Source: Gordionus sp. m RMFG-2023 | Taxonomy: Eukaryota; Nematomorpha; Gordioida; Chordodea; Parachordodidae | Reading direction: 5' to 3' | Length of the DNA stretch: 64,000 nucleotides | NCBI RefSeq assembly: GCF_954871325.1 | Contig: NC_088777.1 | Coordinates: forward strand, 310,001-374,000 | Part shown: piece by piece, positions 1 to 12,000 of the stretch | Position numbering within the stretch: position 1 is the first letter of the stretch | Layout: each line of letters begins with the position of its first letter | Notes under the pieces: model-generated | What the model was told of the DNA's origin: nothing | The model's input: only the letters and a program-made list of their open reading frames with translations | The model's database searches: none | Program-made: the position numbers and the translations under genes

Positions 1-2390
1 TGAGGATTTTTTTTATGAATAATAAAATAAAATATACCAAAAAATAGAGAAAAGTGATATATATATATATAGTAAGATATTAAAGTAAATTAGTTTAAAA
101 CAGAGTGCATATTAATTTTTTTAACCAGACATTTATTTTTAATATAAAATCCCAACTATATTTTGAAGAACACCCAAAACCAAGTTTATCTGGGACAACT
201 AGAATATAGAGATTTTAAGTGACAAAATGTTCTATCAGTTGATATATAATATTGATGAATCTGCAGATTTAACATATATTTAAATTTTCCTATAATTTTT
301 TTAAAATAATATTTAAAAATAGAAAGTCTAAAGCTAGCGGTTGTTTTTTATAATTCTCAAATTTACATTTTGGAATTTTATATTATTAAAAAATATATAA
401 GATTTATTTGTTAAACTAGAATGTATGTAAATTAGAGGTCTAAAAAACCTGGCTAGGCTTGCTTCAAAAAATTTTTAGCACGTTGTCTAATCCGGCCATG
501 AATATTTTTTGCCAATTAAATACAAAGAATTCAAGCTACTAGCTAAATTAATGATTAGCAAATACTTTTTATTAACAATTATAGATATATAATTGTAAGA
601 TATATTAATCAGGGAATTATTATTAAGAATAGTTGTTAGACTATCTTGAGGAACTATAATGTAAATTTATAAAAAGATAAATTTATTTTGACGGGGAACT
701 TTTTATTTTTTAATGAATTTGACTGTAAATAATATATATAGTTTGACTGATTTTACTTTATTTAAAAATGTAATTGAACCCCCTATAAGACACCAATTAA
801 ATGTCGACCTCATTAGATGTCTACACTCTTAGATGCATACTCTACTATCTACCTCATTAATTGAATATAGAAAAGGTCAAACTATTCCCTATGAATTCAG
901 TTTTTGCAAGCTTCAAGTTTTTTAATTTTCTAAATAATATAAACAAATTTTATATTTAAATTTGAATATATTATTAATTTATGCTTTTAAAATTATTTCA
1001 CGCACTTAAAATAGAATAAAAATTTTCTAGATGATTCTATAGAATTGGAAAAAGTAAGGGGTTTTATCAGATTCATATAATGAAAGATAATTTTGGCCTA
1101 TATGTCAATATTTAAAGTATTATAAAAATTTTACCTAATCATTTTTTCACGAGTTTTAAAAATTAAACTACCCCCCCCCCCCCCCCACCTTCTCCTTCCA
1201 CTTATCTCTTATCTAGCCCATTGAAAAAAAATTATTTTTTATAATTTTACTATAGACCTATATATTTTTTTGAAATAATTATCAACTCCTAGACTATAGT
1301 CTAGATCAAATGGACTTCCTTTCCATTTTAAATTAAGCACCACGGTTTTATTTGGTCTTTGGCGCCGGTATTTGGTCGCTTTAGTCTCTCATAATATTAT
1401 GTATATCTTTTTAATCCCTATTTATTTTAATATTAATTTATACTTTATTAAAATGTGTTTATTTTTAAATTTTTATGATAAGCACCAATTGTTTTTATTC
1501 CTTCTAAACTATATATTTTTTTATCGTAAAGTAATTATTTTTATAAAACTGAATTAAAGATTTCTAATTTCCCTAGTTTTACAATGGAAAAAATTCTATA
1601 CCGGATATGAACCTGATTTTTAAGCAAAATAGGGAGTTTATTTTAGAAATTTATTTTTGCCTTTTATTTGGAGACCTTTTATAAATATATATGCGATGTC
1701 AAAACCTTGGCTACTATCGACTCTTCTAGAATATACATTTTTACCAAAATTAAAAAAATAGATGGCCCTATGGAATTATGGTATGGATTATGGTATTTTG
1801 TTACTAACCTACCAATAACAGAATATTTTCAGAGTTTTTACTAAGAAATTTTGAATTCCTATTAAATATATTAATTAAACTGAGAGGCAGTGTGAACAAA
1901 TGCCCATTAGGCACTTAATAATGTAAAAAAATTTCAATAATAAATATCTTTCATATAATTTTTTTATTAATTGTCTCTTCCTTATGTAGTGTATATGTTC
2001 GTCAGGTAACATACATCTAAAATTTGTGATACATGTATTCACAATTTGTCAATCAAGGAGAAATATGTATAAGAATTTAAGGGTCCTTGAGAGGGCAAAA
2101 AACACTTCATTTTAAATTTTTTTTTCTAAAACATAGGACATCCACGATTGTCAAACTACATGTTATATATCCATTTATTTTTTCATATAGTAAATTCGCA
2201 TACGAGTCAAATTTTATATTTAATATTTGCGATTGAATAAAATTTTTCAATTTTATAATGAGAAATTGGATAGAGTATGAAATTTTTGCGTTCCTAGTAT
2301 TGTACTCGCTTTATCGAATCTCTCTTCTAAAATTATTTGCTCTTTCTCATATTCGCTTTCATATAAGAAATATTTTTTAATAAAAAAAAT
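1..2390. other. AT-rich non-coding stretch
   Basis: I see no supportable gene here. Reading frames are short and of low complexity. The only distinctive feature is a run of 16 C at 1171-1186, followed by a short C/T-rich stretch. The frame at 1372-1557 is hydrophobic AT-derived sequence with no motif. Confidence 0.5.
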
Positions 2391-2394
2391 AAAT

Positions 2395-2690
2395 ATTATA
2401 CCTCTATATAATAGGCAAAAAAATCATTAGGACAAGTTATTTGTTCTGAAACAGGTCTTGTAATTAATCTTTTTTGGACTTGAATCTTTTCACCATTTTT
2501 TATTATAGAAACAAAATCCCTTTTCCCAGGTATTGATCTAACTATATTCATCATTGCTATAAAAAGTTTTGACGATTGGTGTCAAAACCCTATTTCTTTT
2601 ATTAAATCTCTTGATTTTAACGCCATATAATACGAAATATTAAATTCTTTTACAATTTTTCTACTGTCCAATTATATGGCAATAATGTTA
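2395..2690 (-). pseudogene. Decayed fragment of a repeat-associated protein
   Basis: On the minus strand two adjacent frames give protein-like sequence. The first is a helix-turn-helix-like segment (VKEFNISYYMALKSRDLIKE). The second, after a frame change, contains SIPGKRDFVSIIKNGEKIQ followed by VQKRLI. From memory this resembles an uncharacterised repetitive protein family of insects and other invertebrates with a PGKKDxV...QKRL core, but I cannot verify that. At least one frameshift and one stop separate the two parts, so it is not a working gene. It lies just left of the LTR element, with no evident relation to it. Confidence 0.35.
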
Positions 2691-2722
2691 ATAATCTGTA
2701 ATTTGTAATTGACAGCTGTGGC

Positions 2723-2984
2723 TGTTGCATTATTCCTTTATCTTATTTTTTGTTTTTTGCATTTGAACTTTTATTATTTTTGTTATAATCTAATTTTATT
2801 TTATAAACGGCGTAACCTTACTTTTTTATATATTATTTTACTTTTTTGTATTTCGTTTTATATTCTAATTTATATGTTAGAAAATGTATAAATACCTTAA
2901 CAAAAGAAAAAGAAATGAGTTAATAAAATATATTTTTACTGACTCGCACCTCGCACCATATCGTCACCAACCTTATTCTTTGCA
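2723..2984. repeat. Left LTR
   Basis: This 262-base repeat is identical to 4513-4774, with TG...CA ends. An ATGTATAAATACC stretch about three quarters of the way through resembles a TATA element. Confidence 0.85.
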
Positions 2985-2999
2985 TGGTGCCCTTTGGGT

Positions 3000-3262
3000 G
3001 GTGGACTAGAAAAAGATGACTACCTAATCTGCTGAGATGACCATCTAATCTATGACGATTGCTTAATCCATTGAGATGACTCTATTTATATGACTACCTA
3101 TTGTGACGATTGTTTAATCCATTGAGATGACTCTATTTAGACTACCTATTATGACTCTACCTTGTGCTTAACCTATGGAGATGACTACCTATTATGACTA
3201 CCTTATCTATTGTGATGTTATGACTACCTTATCTATTGTGACTACCTAAACTACTGAGATTA
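3000..3262. repeat. Imperfect tandem repeats inside the LTR element
   Basis: Variants of GACTACCTAT, TGAGATGAC and TTAATCCATTGAGATGAC recur at irregular spacing. They form a degenerate minisatellite in the 5' internal region and do not encode a recognisable product. Confidence 0.6.
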
Positions 3263-4512
3263 CCAAGAATCAAACCTTAGTACGTTCTTTCATGCAAAAA
3301 GCTTCTTTCTTTATGGTGTCCCGGCTCTGGATGTTGGACTGGAATATAATAGCCAGCACCTAACCTAATGTGACAACCTAGGAAGAACTGATATGGAAGT
3401 TGAACGATAGGTTATGAATTCTATTTTGTGAGACCAATGATGGTTACTTATTATTCTAATCCACGTAAGAAGTATTATAAATTAAAATTTTATGCCAGGA
3501 TAAAGGCATGTTATAAATTTTTAAAATTACTAAAATGTAAAATCATAATGGATAATATTGATATTTTTTGATTTCTTGAATGATGACCAATTGTTGTAAA
3601 TTAACATAAACCTAAAGATGAATTCTTAAATATAATTAAAAATATTAAAAATCCTAAACAAGAAGATAAAACTTAATTTTAAATATGTTAAAATGTAATT
3701 TTTAAATCACATGATTGATTCAAATAACCCTTATAAGTAATACTTAATATGATAAAAAGTTTTTGAAATTAAAAGCTTTGAAGACAAAAAGTTATGTAAA
3801 AAAACATTCATTTTAGAAAAATATATTTAAATATATGTGGTGAATTTTCAAAACTATCTTATGAAGAATTTTTTTTTTTTGAATTAAAATTAGGGTGTGA
3901 AATTTAAATTTTTTTTTAAGAGAGGGAAATGTGCATAATATTTGCATATTTTAACCTCGGAGTTTGAAAATAAATAAAAATAAATTAAATATTAAAACGC
4001 TAGTAATTAAATATTGAAACGCTAAAAAATGTAAAACGTAAAAAATGTAAAACGCTAAAAGTATAAACACCTAAAAAATAATATAATCATTTATCATTCC
4101 TTATTTTGGATTTTATTCCTTATTCCTTAAATTATCATTCCTTATTACATATTATTACATATTTTATTGTTCCGAAATTCAAAATTTTATTCGTGCATAT
4201 TATTCATATATTTGATTTGATCAACTATTCCAAATTACATATTCTGATTTATTCCAAATTCCAATATTCAACTGGAAAAATGATAATTAACAATTGAGTA
4301 CGATCAAACAAGCTATGATTAATGGAGACAATTATATGGATATCAAGCTTGTGATTAAACAAACCAACGTGCAAAATCGATTTATACAAACCAACGATTG
4401 GACAAGCCAACGTTATGATGATTTGTGATACAACTTGATTACCAAAATTATAAACCACTTGAACAACAAACTCTCTATGACTTCTCCGATGAAATTATCA
4501 GAAGAGGGAGAA

Positions 4513-4774
4513 TGTTGCATTATTCCTTTATCTTATTTTTTGTTTTTTGCATTTGAACTTTTATTATTTTTGTTATAATCTAATTTTATTTTATAAACGG
4601 CGTAACCTTACTTTTTTATATATTATTTTACTTTTTTGTATTTCGTTTTATATTCTAATTTATATGTTAGAAAATGTATAAATACCTTAACAAAAGAAAA
4701 AGAAATGAGTTAATAAAATATATTTTTACTGACTCGCACCTCGCACCATATCGTCACCAACCTTATTCTTTGCA
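4513..4774. repeat. Right LTR
   Basis: Identical to 2723-2984. It is preceded by a purine-rich tract and followed by the GTGGC target duplication. Confidence 0.85.
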
Positions 4775-4779
4775 GTGGC

Positions 4780-6439
4780 TAATTGATTTTTAAGGTATCT
4801 AGAATTTTGTCAAACTTTATTTGATGAAGAATGGTTTAATTTTAGTCGTTAAAACTTTTTTACTCTAGATATTTATTTTCTTTGGATATTTCTTTTCACA
4901 TAAGCGTTTTCATTAATGGGAAGATTCCATTATTTATTGTAGGTATATACTAATGTTATCAAAAGGGGGAGAATATATCTATACTGCCAGTTGAAGTATA
5001 AGGAATTAGTGTTGTTAAACGGCTCAATTAAAGCCGTTTTTAAAAACGGCTAACTCAATATTTTATCCAGAAAAATATTATGCAAGTCTAAAGATTTTTC
5101 TCATAGATGACATATAGGATTAAACATATATTGGCGAAATCTTAACGCTAAGGCAATATTTTCCTGGCTACAATGTTGAGTCATTAAATATTTAAAACAA
5201 AATATTAATATATGTGAAAAACGGATATAATTAAGGATTTTAAGATTCACAACTCAAAAAATAGCTGTATAAAATAAAATTAACTTACGGTCATTCAAAC
5301 AAATTAAGACACTTGAACCTAAACAGAAGTGTTTTGATTATTCCTATTAATTCGCGAAAATTATAATAATAGATAGAAAAGCCAAAAAGGTATTCATTTT
5401 AAATTTTATAAAAAATATAGAATAATAAAAATATTTTATTAAGTTATAGTATTAAAATTGAATATGATAATGTTTATTTTATTCTTTGAAATATTTTTAT
5501 TATTAAAACAAATATGTCTATAAATTTGAGAGGTATACAGCGTCTACATGACAAGATTTTTACTGGATGCGAACCCCCTTCAAACACCTATGCCTACCCC
5601 TCTCCCTATTTTTAATTACACCTTTTTAATTATAATACTACTCTTTTAAAAAGAATAACTTAAATTATTTTATCTCTAATACCAACTATCTTTGTCAATA
5701 TAAAGGAGTTATTTTTTAATTAAATTAAAATTCCCATCATTTACAATAAATTCAATTAAAACCCCTATCAATTTCAATGAATTTATTATTATAGCATTAT
5801 AAGCTTGCTGAAAATGTCTAAACCTTTTAAATTACATTTGAATTAGCAGAAAGTTTTATTTGAAAAATAATGTTAATGATTGTTTGAAATATATAGATTT
5901 GGTTGATGAATTGTATTATAATAGGTCTATAATAAAAGTATTAATTTTTACAGCAATAAATTTTGTCCTATTTGATCTCAAAATTTAACCCCCCCCCTCC
6001 CCCCAAAAAAATTTTTTTTTATCCTACCTCCATTTAATTCGTTTACCCCCTACCCCCTCAAAAAAGGATGCCCGATCATTTAGAGACGCTGGGGGTATAA
6101 ATGTATATAATAAAAAAAATTTGATAAAGTAATATTAAGAAATAAAAAATTTTAAGAAATAAAAATTATTTCGCCTACTAGCAATTTCAAAATTAAAATT
6201 TGTAAAGGAGGGAGGGAAAAAATTTATAATATAATTTTCATAGTGGAGATTAAAATTACAAACCGTAATATAGTCTAGGTCTCCAAAAGACTTCCTTTCC
6301 ATTTTAAATTAAGAGTTTAATCCTGTCTTCTGAACCTATTTTAAAATTTTAATTCTAGTCGTTATTTTAAAAAATCTATAACTTACTTTTTCTTTCATAT
6401 TTTTGTTTATATCAAGTATTTTATTTATGGGAGAGGAGG
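4780..6439. other. AT-rich non-coding stretch with a MITE relic
   Basis: Apart from the MITE relic starting at 5007, I see nothing supportable. A C-rich run lies at 5989-6004. The sequence ends at the target-site duplication of the large hAT element. Confidence 0.5.
5007..5187. mobile_element. hAT-type MITE, right end lost
   Basis: It starts with TAGTGTTGTTAAACGGCTC and continues with the palindromic interior shared with the MITEs at 38104, 41983 and 47768 (AAACGGCTAACTCAATATTTT). The matching right terminus is absent or too diverged to place, so the end is approximate. Confidence 0.65.
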
Positions 6440-6447
6440 GGTGTGGG
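6440..6447. repeat. Left 8-base target-site duplication of the large hAT
   Basis: GGTGTGGG, repeated exactly at 16858-16865. Eight bases is the hAT-superfamily duplication length. Confidence 0.9.
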
Positions 6448-6459
6448 TAGTGTTGTTAA

Positions 6460-8220
6460 TCGACTGAGTCGAGTCGACTGAGTCGAAAACTGAGTCAAGT
6501 TTTGGGTCAAAAAAATCGACCCAAACTGACTTGAGTTATAAACTCAGGTCATGAACTCAAGTCGACTCAAGTCATGAACTCAAGTCGACTCAAGTCATGA
6601 ACTCAAGTCGACTCAAGTCATCAACTCAAGTTCATAAAATATTCGTCCTCTAGTCGACTAGAGGACGAATATTTTATGAACTTGAGTCGTCGACTAGAGG
6701 ACGAATATTTTATTAACTTGAGTCGTCGACTAGAGGACGAATATTTTATGAACTTGAGTCGTCGACTAGAGGACGAATATTTTATGAACTTGAGTCGTCG
6801 ACTAGAGAACGAATATTTTATGAACTTGAGTCGTCGACTAGAGAACGAATATTTTATGAACTTAAGTCGTCGACTAGAGGACGAATATTTCAGATCTATT
6901 ATTATTTATTATTAATTAAAATAGTTTTTATATTTTACTATTTTCGACTTCCAACTTGAGTCGTGACTCGTGAATATAATTATATAGTTGAGTCGACTAG
7001 AGGACGAATATTTCTATGAACTTAAGTTATCGACTAGAGGACGAATATTTCAAATTTGGTATTATTAATTAAAATATTTTTTGTATTTTACATTTCCTAC
7101 TTTAGACCTTTATCGTTAAGTTATTATAAATTATATAGTTGTGTCGGCTAGAGGACCAATAGTTCTATGAACTTGAGTCGACTAGAGGACGAATATTTGA
7201 AATTAGTTATTATTATTTAAGATATTTGTTCTTATTTACTTTTTACTTTATAGACCTCCAACTTGAGTTGTGAATACAAAATATATAGTTGTCGACTAGA
7301 GGACGAATAGTTCTCTGAACTTGAGTTGTCAATTTAAGTCTACTAGAGGACGAATATTTCAAATTAATCATTATTTATTTAAAATATTTGTTCTGTTTTT
7401 TACATTTTTTTACTTTAGACTTCTGATTTGAATTGTGAAAACTGAAAAGAATTATATAAATGAGTCGACTAGAGGATGAATATTTCTATTAACTTAAGCC
7501 GTCTACTTGAGTCGACTAGAGGACGAATATTTGAAATTTGGTATTATTAATTAAGATATTTTTTGTATTTTACATTTCCTACTTTAGACCTTCATGACTC
7601 GTTAAGTTATTATAAATTTTATAGTTGTGTCGACTAGAGGACCAATAGTTCTATGAACTTGAGTCGACTAGAGGACGAATATTTCAAATTAGTTATTATT
7701 TAAGATATTTTTTGTTTTTTACATTTTTTACTTTAGACTTTCATGAGTCGTTAATATAAATTATTTAGTTGTGTCGACTAATCAATAGTTCTATGAACTT
7801 GATCGACTAGAGGACGAATATTTCAAAATAGATATTATTATTTAAGCTATTTGTTCTGTTATTTACATTTTAAGACTTCCAACCTGTGTCGTGAATACAA
7901 AATATATAGTTGTCGACTAGAGGACGAATAGTTCTTTGAACTTTTGAGTCGTCAATTTAAGTCGACTAGAGGATGAACTTCTAATTAATTATTATTTAAG
8001 ATATTTATTCTGTTATTTACATTTATTTACTTTAGACATCCAACTTGATTAAGGAATACAAATTATATAGTTGAGTCGACTAGAGGACGAATTTTTCAAT
8101 AAACTAAAATCGTCAATTTAATTTGACTAGAGGACGAATATTTAAAATTAATTATTATTATTTAAGATATTTGTTCTGTTATTTATATTTTATTACTTAA
8201 GACTTCCAACTTGAATCGTG
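6460..8220. repeat. Left subterminal array of the large hAT
   Basis: About twenty copies of a GTCGACTAGAGGACGAATATT-type motif (here 12-14 conserved bases) are spread through AT-rich spacers. They open with a tight 36-base tandem at about 6676-6890. The tandem is a multiple of three and so creates an artefactual open frame repeating NLSRRLEDEYFM. A near-perfect 64-base palindrome centred on GTCGAC lies at about 6624-6687. Arrays like this at hAT ends usually act as transposase-binding sites; that role is inferred here. Confidence 0.85.
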
Positions 8221-8330
8221 AATACCAATTATTTACATAATTATCTTATTCCTCATTTTATTTTATCAAATAAATTCTTATTAACATTTTTTGATTGAAT
8301 AATAATCTGAAATAATAAAATATTTTGCAG

Positions 8331-8420
8331 GTATCTGAATATTTTGAAATTATATCTCAACCGTATTTTGAATTTTATATAAGACAGACGTGTGATAATA
8401 ATCAAACTATGAGATGACGG
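8331..8420 (+). other. Exon-like unit in left hAT arm, copy 1
   Basis: It is preceded by a good acceptor (TATTTTGCAG) and followed by GTGAAT. The segment reads openly as VSEYFEIISQPYFEFYIRQ followed by TCDNNQ; one base differs from the right-arm copy near the end of the frame. The same unit recurs at about 8632-8722 and, inverted, at 15493-15592. I do not recognise the peptide. It may be a fragment of a host or transposon exon captured and multiplied with the element arms. Confidence 0.5.
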
Positions 8421-8631
8421 GTGAATCTTCTTTATCACTCCTCCTCATCTGTATTTAATTTATTTTTAGTATTTCTAGTCCTTCTTTTAGGTAATTATTT
8501 TTTTTTATTTCAAATTAATTATTATTTAAGATTCATATACTTCATTATCTTATTCCTCTATTTATTTGATCAAATAAATTCTTATAAACATTTTTTAAAT
8601 GAATACTATATTCTCAAAAAATATTTCGCAG

Positions 8632-8722
8632 GTATCTGAATATTTTGATTATATCTCACCATTATTTAAATTTTATATAAGAAAACCATACGTGTGATAA
8701 TAATCAAAATTACGAGATGACG
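8632..8722 (+). other. Exon-like unit in left hAT arm, copy 2
   Basis: A diverged tandem copy of the 8331-8420 unit, again preceded by an acceptor-like sequence (ATTTCGCAG). Small length differences break the reading frame, and the donor-like GTGAAT is here GAGAAT. Confidence 0.45.
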
Positions 8723-9015
8723 GGAGAATTTTCTTTAAAACTCTTCCTTAGCTGTATTTAATATATATTTAGTATTTTTATAGTCCCTCTTTAGTCATTC
8801 TTTTAGATAATTATTTTATTTTATAATTAATGGTTAATAGCTTTTAAAATATTTAAAAAATCACCTCTTTAGTAAAGAATTATCTTATCTTAATCTAATC
8901 AAACAACAATTACATAATTTACTTTATTTTTCTGTTTCTAAATAAGATATAATAATATAAATATAACATAAGAAAAAAATATTATATGGTATAACATAAG
9001 AAAAAAATATAAATT

Positions 9016-12000
9016 TTATTGCCATATATCGATATCCCAGTTATTCAAGGATAAACAATGCTTTAAGGTGGATGGTAACATCCTATTTCTTTTTTTCGTC
9101 AAGAAATCCACTGTCTTGCTAAAGGCTCTCTCACTCGGCACACTTGATGATTGCTGGGCAAGAAAATCTTTTGCAATCAGCGACAATGTAGGATAGATAA
9201 GGCTATTTTTTTCCCACCAATCTAGTATATTCGTTGTAGGGGACGCTACTTTATCATCGAGATAATCCTTGATCTCATCTTTTATAAGATCAGGGAATTC
9301 ATATGCCTCCCTAAAAATTATAATATAATATAATATAATATATTTTAATTACTTTCTCAATTCGTGATGCATGCAAACAGAATACGGCTGAGTATCCATG
9401 TCATCAGGAGAAAATTCGTAAACAATAGATCTATTAGATGGAAATTCAAAACCTTTATATAATATTTTAAATTTTTCCATATAGTCCGCCTTAACTAATA
9501 TTTTAGGCATATATTTGATTTTAGTTTTAGGATCAAGTAATGTAGCAACATAATTACTAAATGTGCTTACATAACTTTTATATGTCATACACTTTGTTAA
9601 CATTTTATTCGCAGCATTCTTAATGGAATCATCATTATGATTTTTGGAAGTCTCCTCCAAAATCTTTTCCATCCTTGAAATAAATAAAACCGCCGTTCCA
9701 ATTGTTGTAGTATCGGATGATATTTCCAACGTCATTTTGTAAAACGGTTTTAAAAAAATTTCAATATCCTTCAAAATATTTGCTTCTGTATCATTGATAT
9801 AGTAAGCATCCGTCATATATTTCTTGACAAGTATTTTAATGGCATCTAAATTCTATAATAAAATATATTATACAATATTTAAATAATTATGTTAACACTT
9901 ACTTTGTTTACTGTTGCTAACATTAAATATTTTGAGTTCCATCTGGTGATAACATCCAGAGGGATTCTTGTACCACCAGAGAGCTTCATATATTTTTGTA
10001 GGAGCTTAGGCGATAGATGTAACTTTTTTACTAAATTAGAAATTTTTTCCAGTTTTACATCTAATGATGATAACCCTTCTTTTACAATTATGTTAATAAT
10101 ATGGGCCATACATCTATGGCTAAAGAGAGTTATATTATATTTTGAGTTGAAAATGGTATTCATTTTCGCGGCAGCACTCACTATATTTGGTGCATTATCG
10201 TGAGTGATTGATATTATCTTGTCTTGAATTTCAAAAGCATCAAGTGATGCTAAAAATGCTTGGGAAATATCATCACCACAATGTGGGTGCGGTAATTCAA
10301 TTAAATCTAGAATGAAACTTTCCATTTTCCATTTATTGTTAATAAAATGGCATGTGATAACTATGTATGATGAAGAATTATTGGCGGTCCACATATCTGT
10401 TGTTAATGAAAATTTACTATGAATATTTTTTAATTTAGAAATTATCTTTAATTTGGAAGCTTGGTATAATTTACTAATATATTTACACGCTGTTTGACGC
10501 GTCCAAATTTTTTCATTCTTAAATATAAAAGAAAATATGTTTCTGAATGATTCGCTATTCATTGAATTGAAGGATATATTATTCTTTATTATATATCTAA
10601 GAATTAATTTGTTTAAATGAATGTTTTCTTCTGGTAAAAGTCTCCTTATACCTGCTAAATGTTTTGGCATGTCTGGGTTCTTCTCGATCTCCAATATATC
10701 AATATGGTGTCTTTTCACATGATTTTTTAAATTCGCTGTTAAAATAAATAAATTTTTACTATTTTCTTATAAAAATGGGTCATGAATATAGATTTATTAA
10801 AAATACTTAAAAGGGTCAGCAATAAAATTTTAAAATATCAGGCCTGATTAAATATATAATACCCCCGGCTAGGTTAAATAAAAAATTTTCCTATAGATCT
10901 CTGATAAATATAGAATAAGGTGAGATTTAAAATATTTGCTTACTTGATGCAGTGTGTATACTAAATATTTTCGAACATCTTGTACATTGTCTTTTTGATT
11001 TCTTGGGCGTTAATTCAAATATTTTTTTAATATCAATAGACATATTATTTTGAGATGTGCATGAGCTATTTGAGATTTGACTTATATTAAACTCTTCTTC
11101 ATTAAAATCTAATTCAGACTAAATATTTTTTAAATATACAAATAAATAAAATAATATATAATTTTGGTATCACGTCAATTCGGCGCACGACAATTCGGCG
11201 CAGAAAACTCGGCGCGGCGACAATTCGGCGCGTATCTAATACAGTCGCAATTTATTATAAATTTATTAGTATAAAAAAAGGATGATTAAATAGAAATGAT
11301 TTTGAATGTTGATCATATTAATTATTTCTTCATATTTTTTTTACAAAAATCTCAACTTTATTTACTAAATGTGTAATATCAATAAAAAAAATAAACAACC
11401 AATATTTATACCGATTTCCTTGCTGGACCAATTTACCACATTATAAGGTAGGGGAGACTTAGGTTAGTCGGACCGATTTTACAAAATTTAGCTCCTGATT
11501 TTTTTAGATAATATAAAAAATAATATATGATTAAATACCTCCTAAAACTATACTCTATTTTGCGTGAACCTTTATCTCGATAAACATTTTGTATTTTTTT
11601 CATTATTAACTGCCATAATTGACGTGTATGGTTTAGCAAGCCCTGCTAACTCTAAATTTCTGGATATAATAAATACTCATAAAACTTTCCCAAATTATAA
11701 AAACTTCATCAATATTTTATTTCTTAAATAAAATTTTTAATAATTATTTCAAAAGATTTTTTGTCTATAGACGTAAACCAACAAAAATTATATTATGATA
11801 AAATTTTAACCTTCTGGTGTATTTAATTTTAAGATGAGATTGGTTTGCCAACCCCGGTACCTAACCCCAGTCTCCACTATTTTGATTAGTAGCCAATATT
11901 ATGTAAGCGAGATTTTGCGCTAAATGTAAGAAAAGTTTGGACTTCTATCTCTAATCTTACATATTATTATGGCTAAAATCTTAATCGACCCAAATCGGAC

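Larger units (their letters stand above)
2723..4774. mobile_element. Short LTR retroelement with identical LTRs, non-autonomous
   Basis: Two direct repeats of 262 bases (2723-2984 and 4513-4774) read identically. They begin TGTTGCATT and end TTCTTTGCA, the TG...CA form of LTRs. The whole is flanked by the 5-base duplication GTGGC (2718-2722 and 4775-4779). A primer-binding-site-like sequence starts directly after the left LTR (TGGTGCCC at 2985). A purine-rich tract (about 4501-4512) abuts the right LTR. The internal 1.5 kb holds imperfect repeats and no recognisable gag or pol, so it resembles a TRIM/LARD-type passenger. Identical LTRs imply a recent insertion. Superfamily and orientation are suggested only by the primer site and purine tract, both of which fit plus-strand orientation. 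Confidence 0.88.

Noticed and set aside
6676-6915. Open frame with repeated NLSRRLEDEYFM
   Set aside because: It is the 36-base unit of the hAT subterminal array read through. The unit length is a multiple of three, so the frame stays open by construction.
9889-10203. Plus-strand frame of 104 codons
   Set aside because: It is antisense to exon 3 of the hAT transposase, which has clear family motifs on the minus strand.
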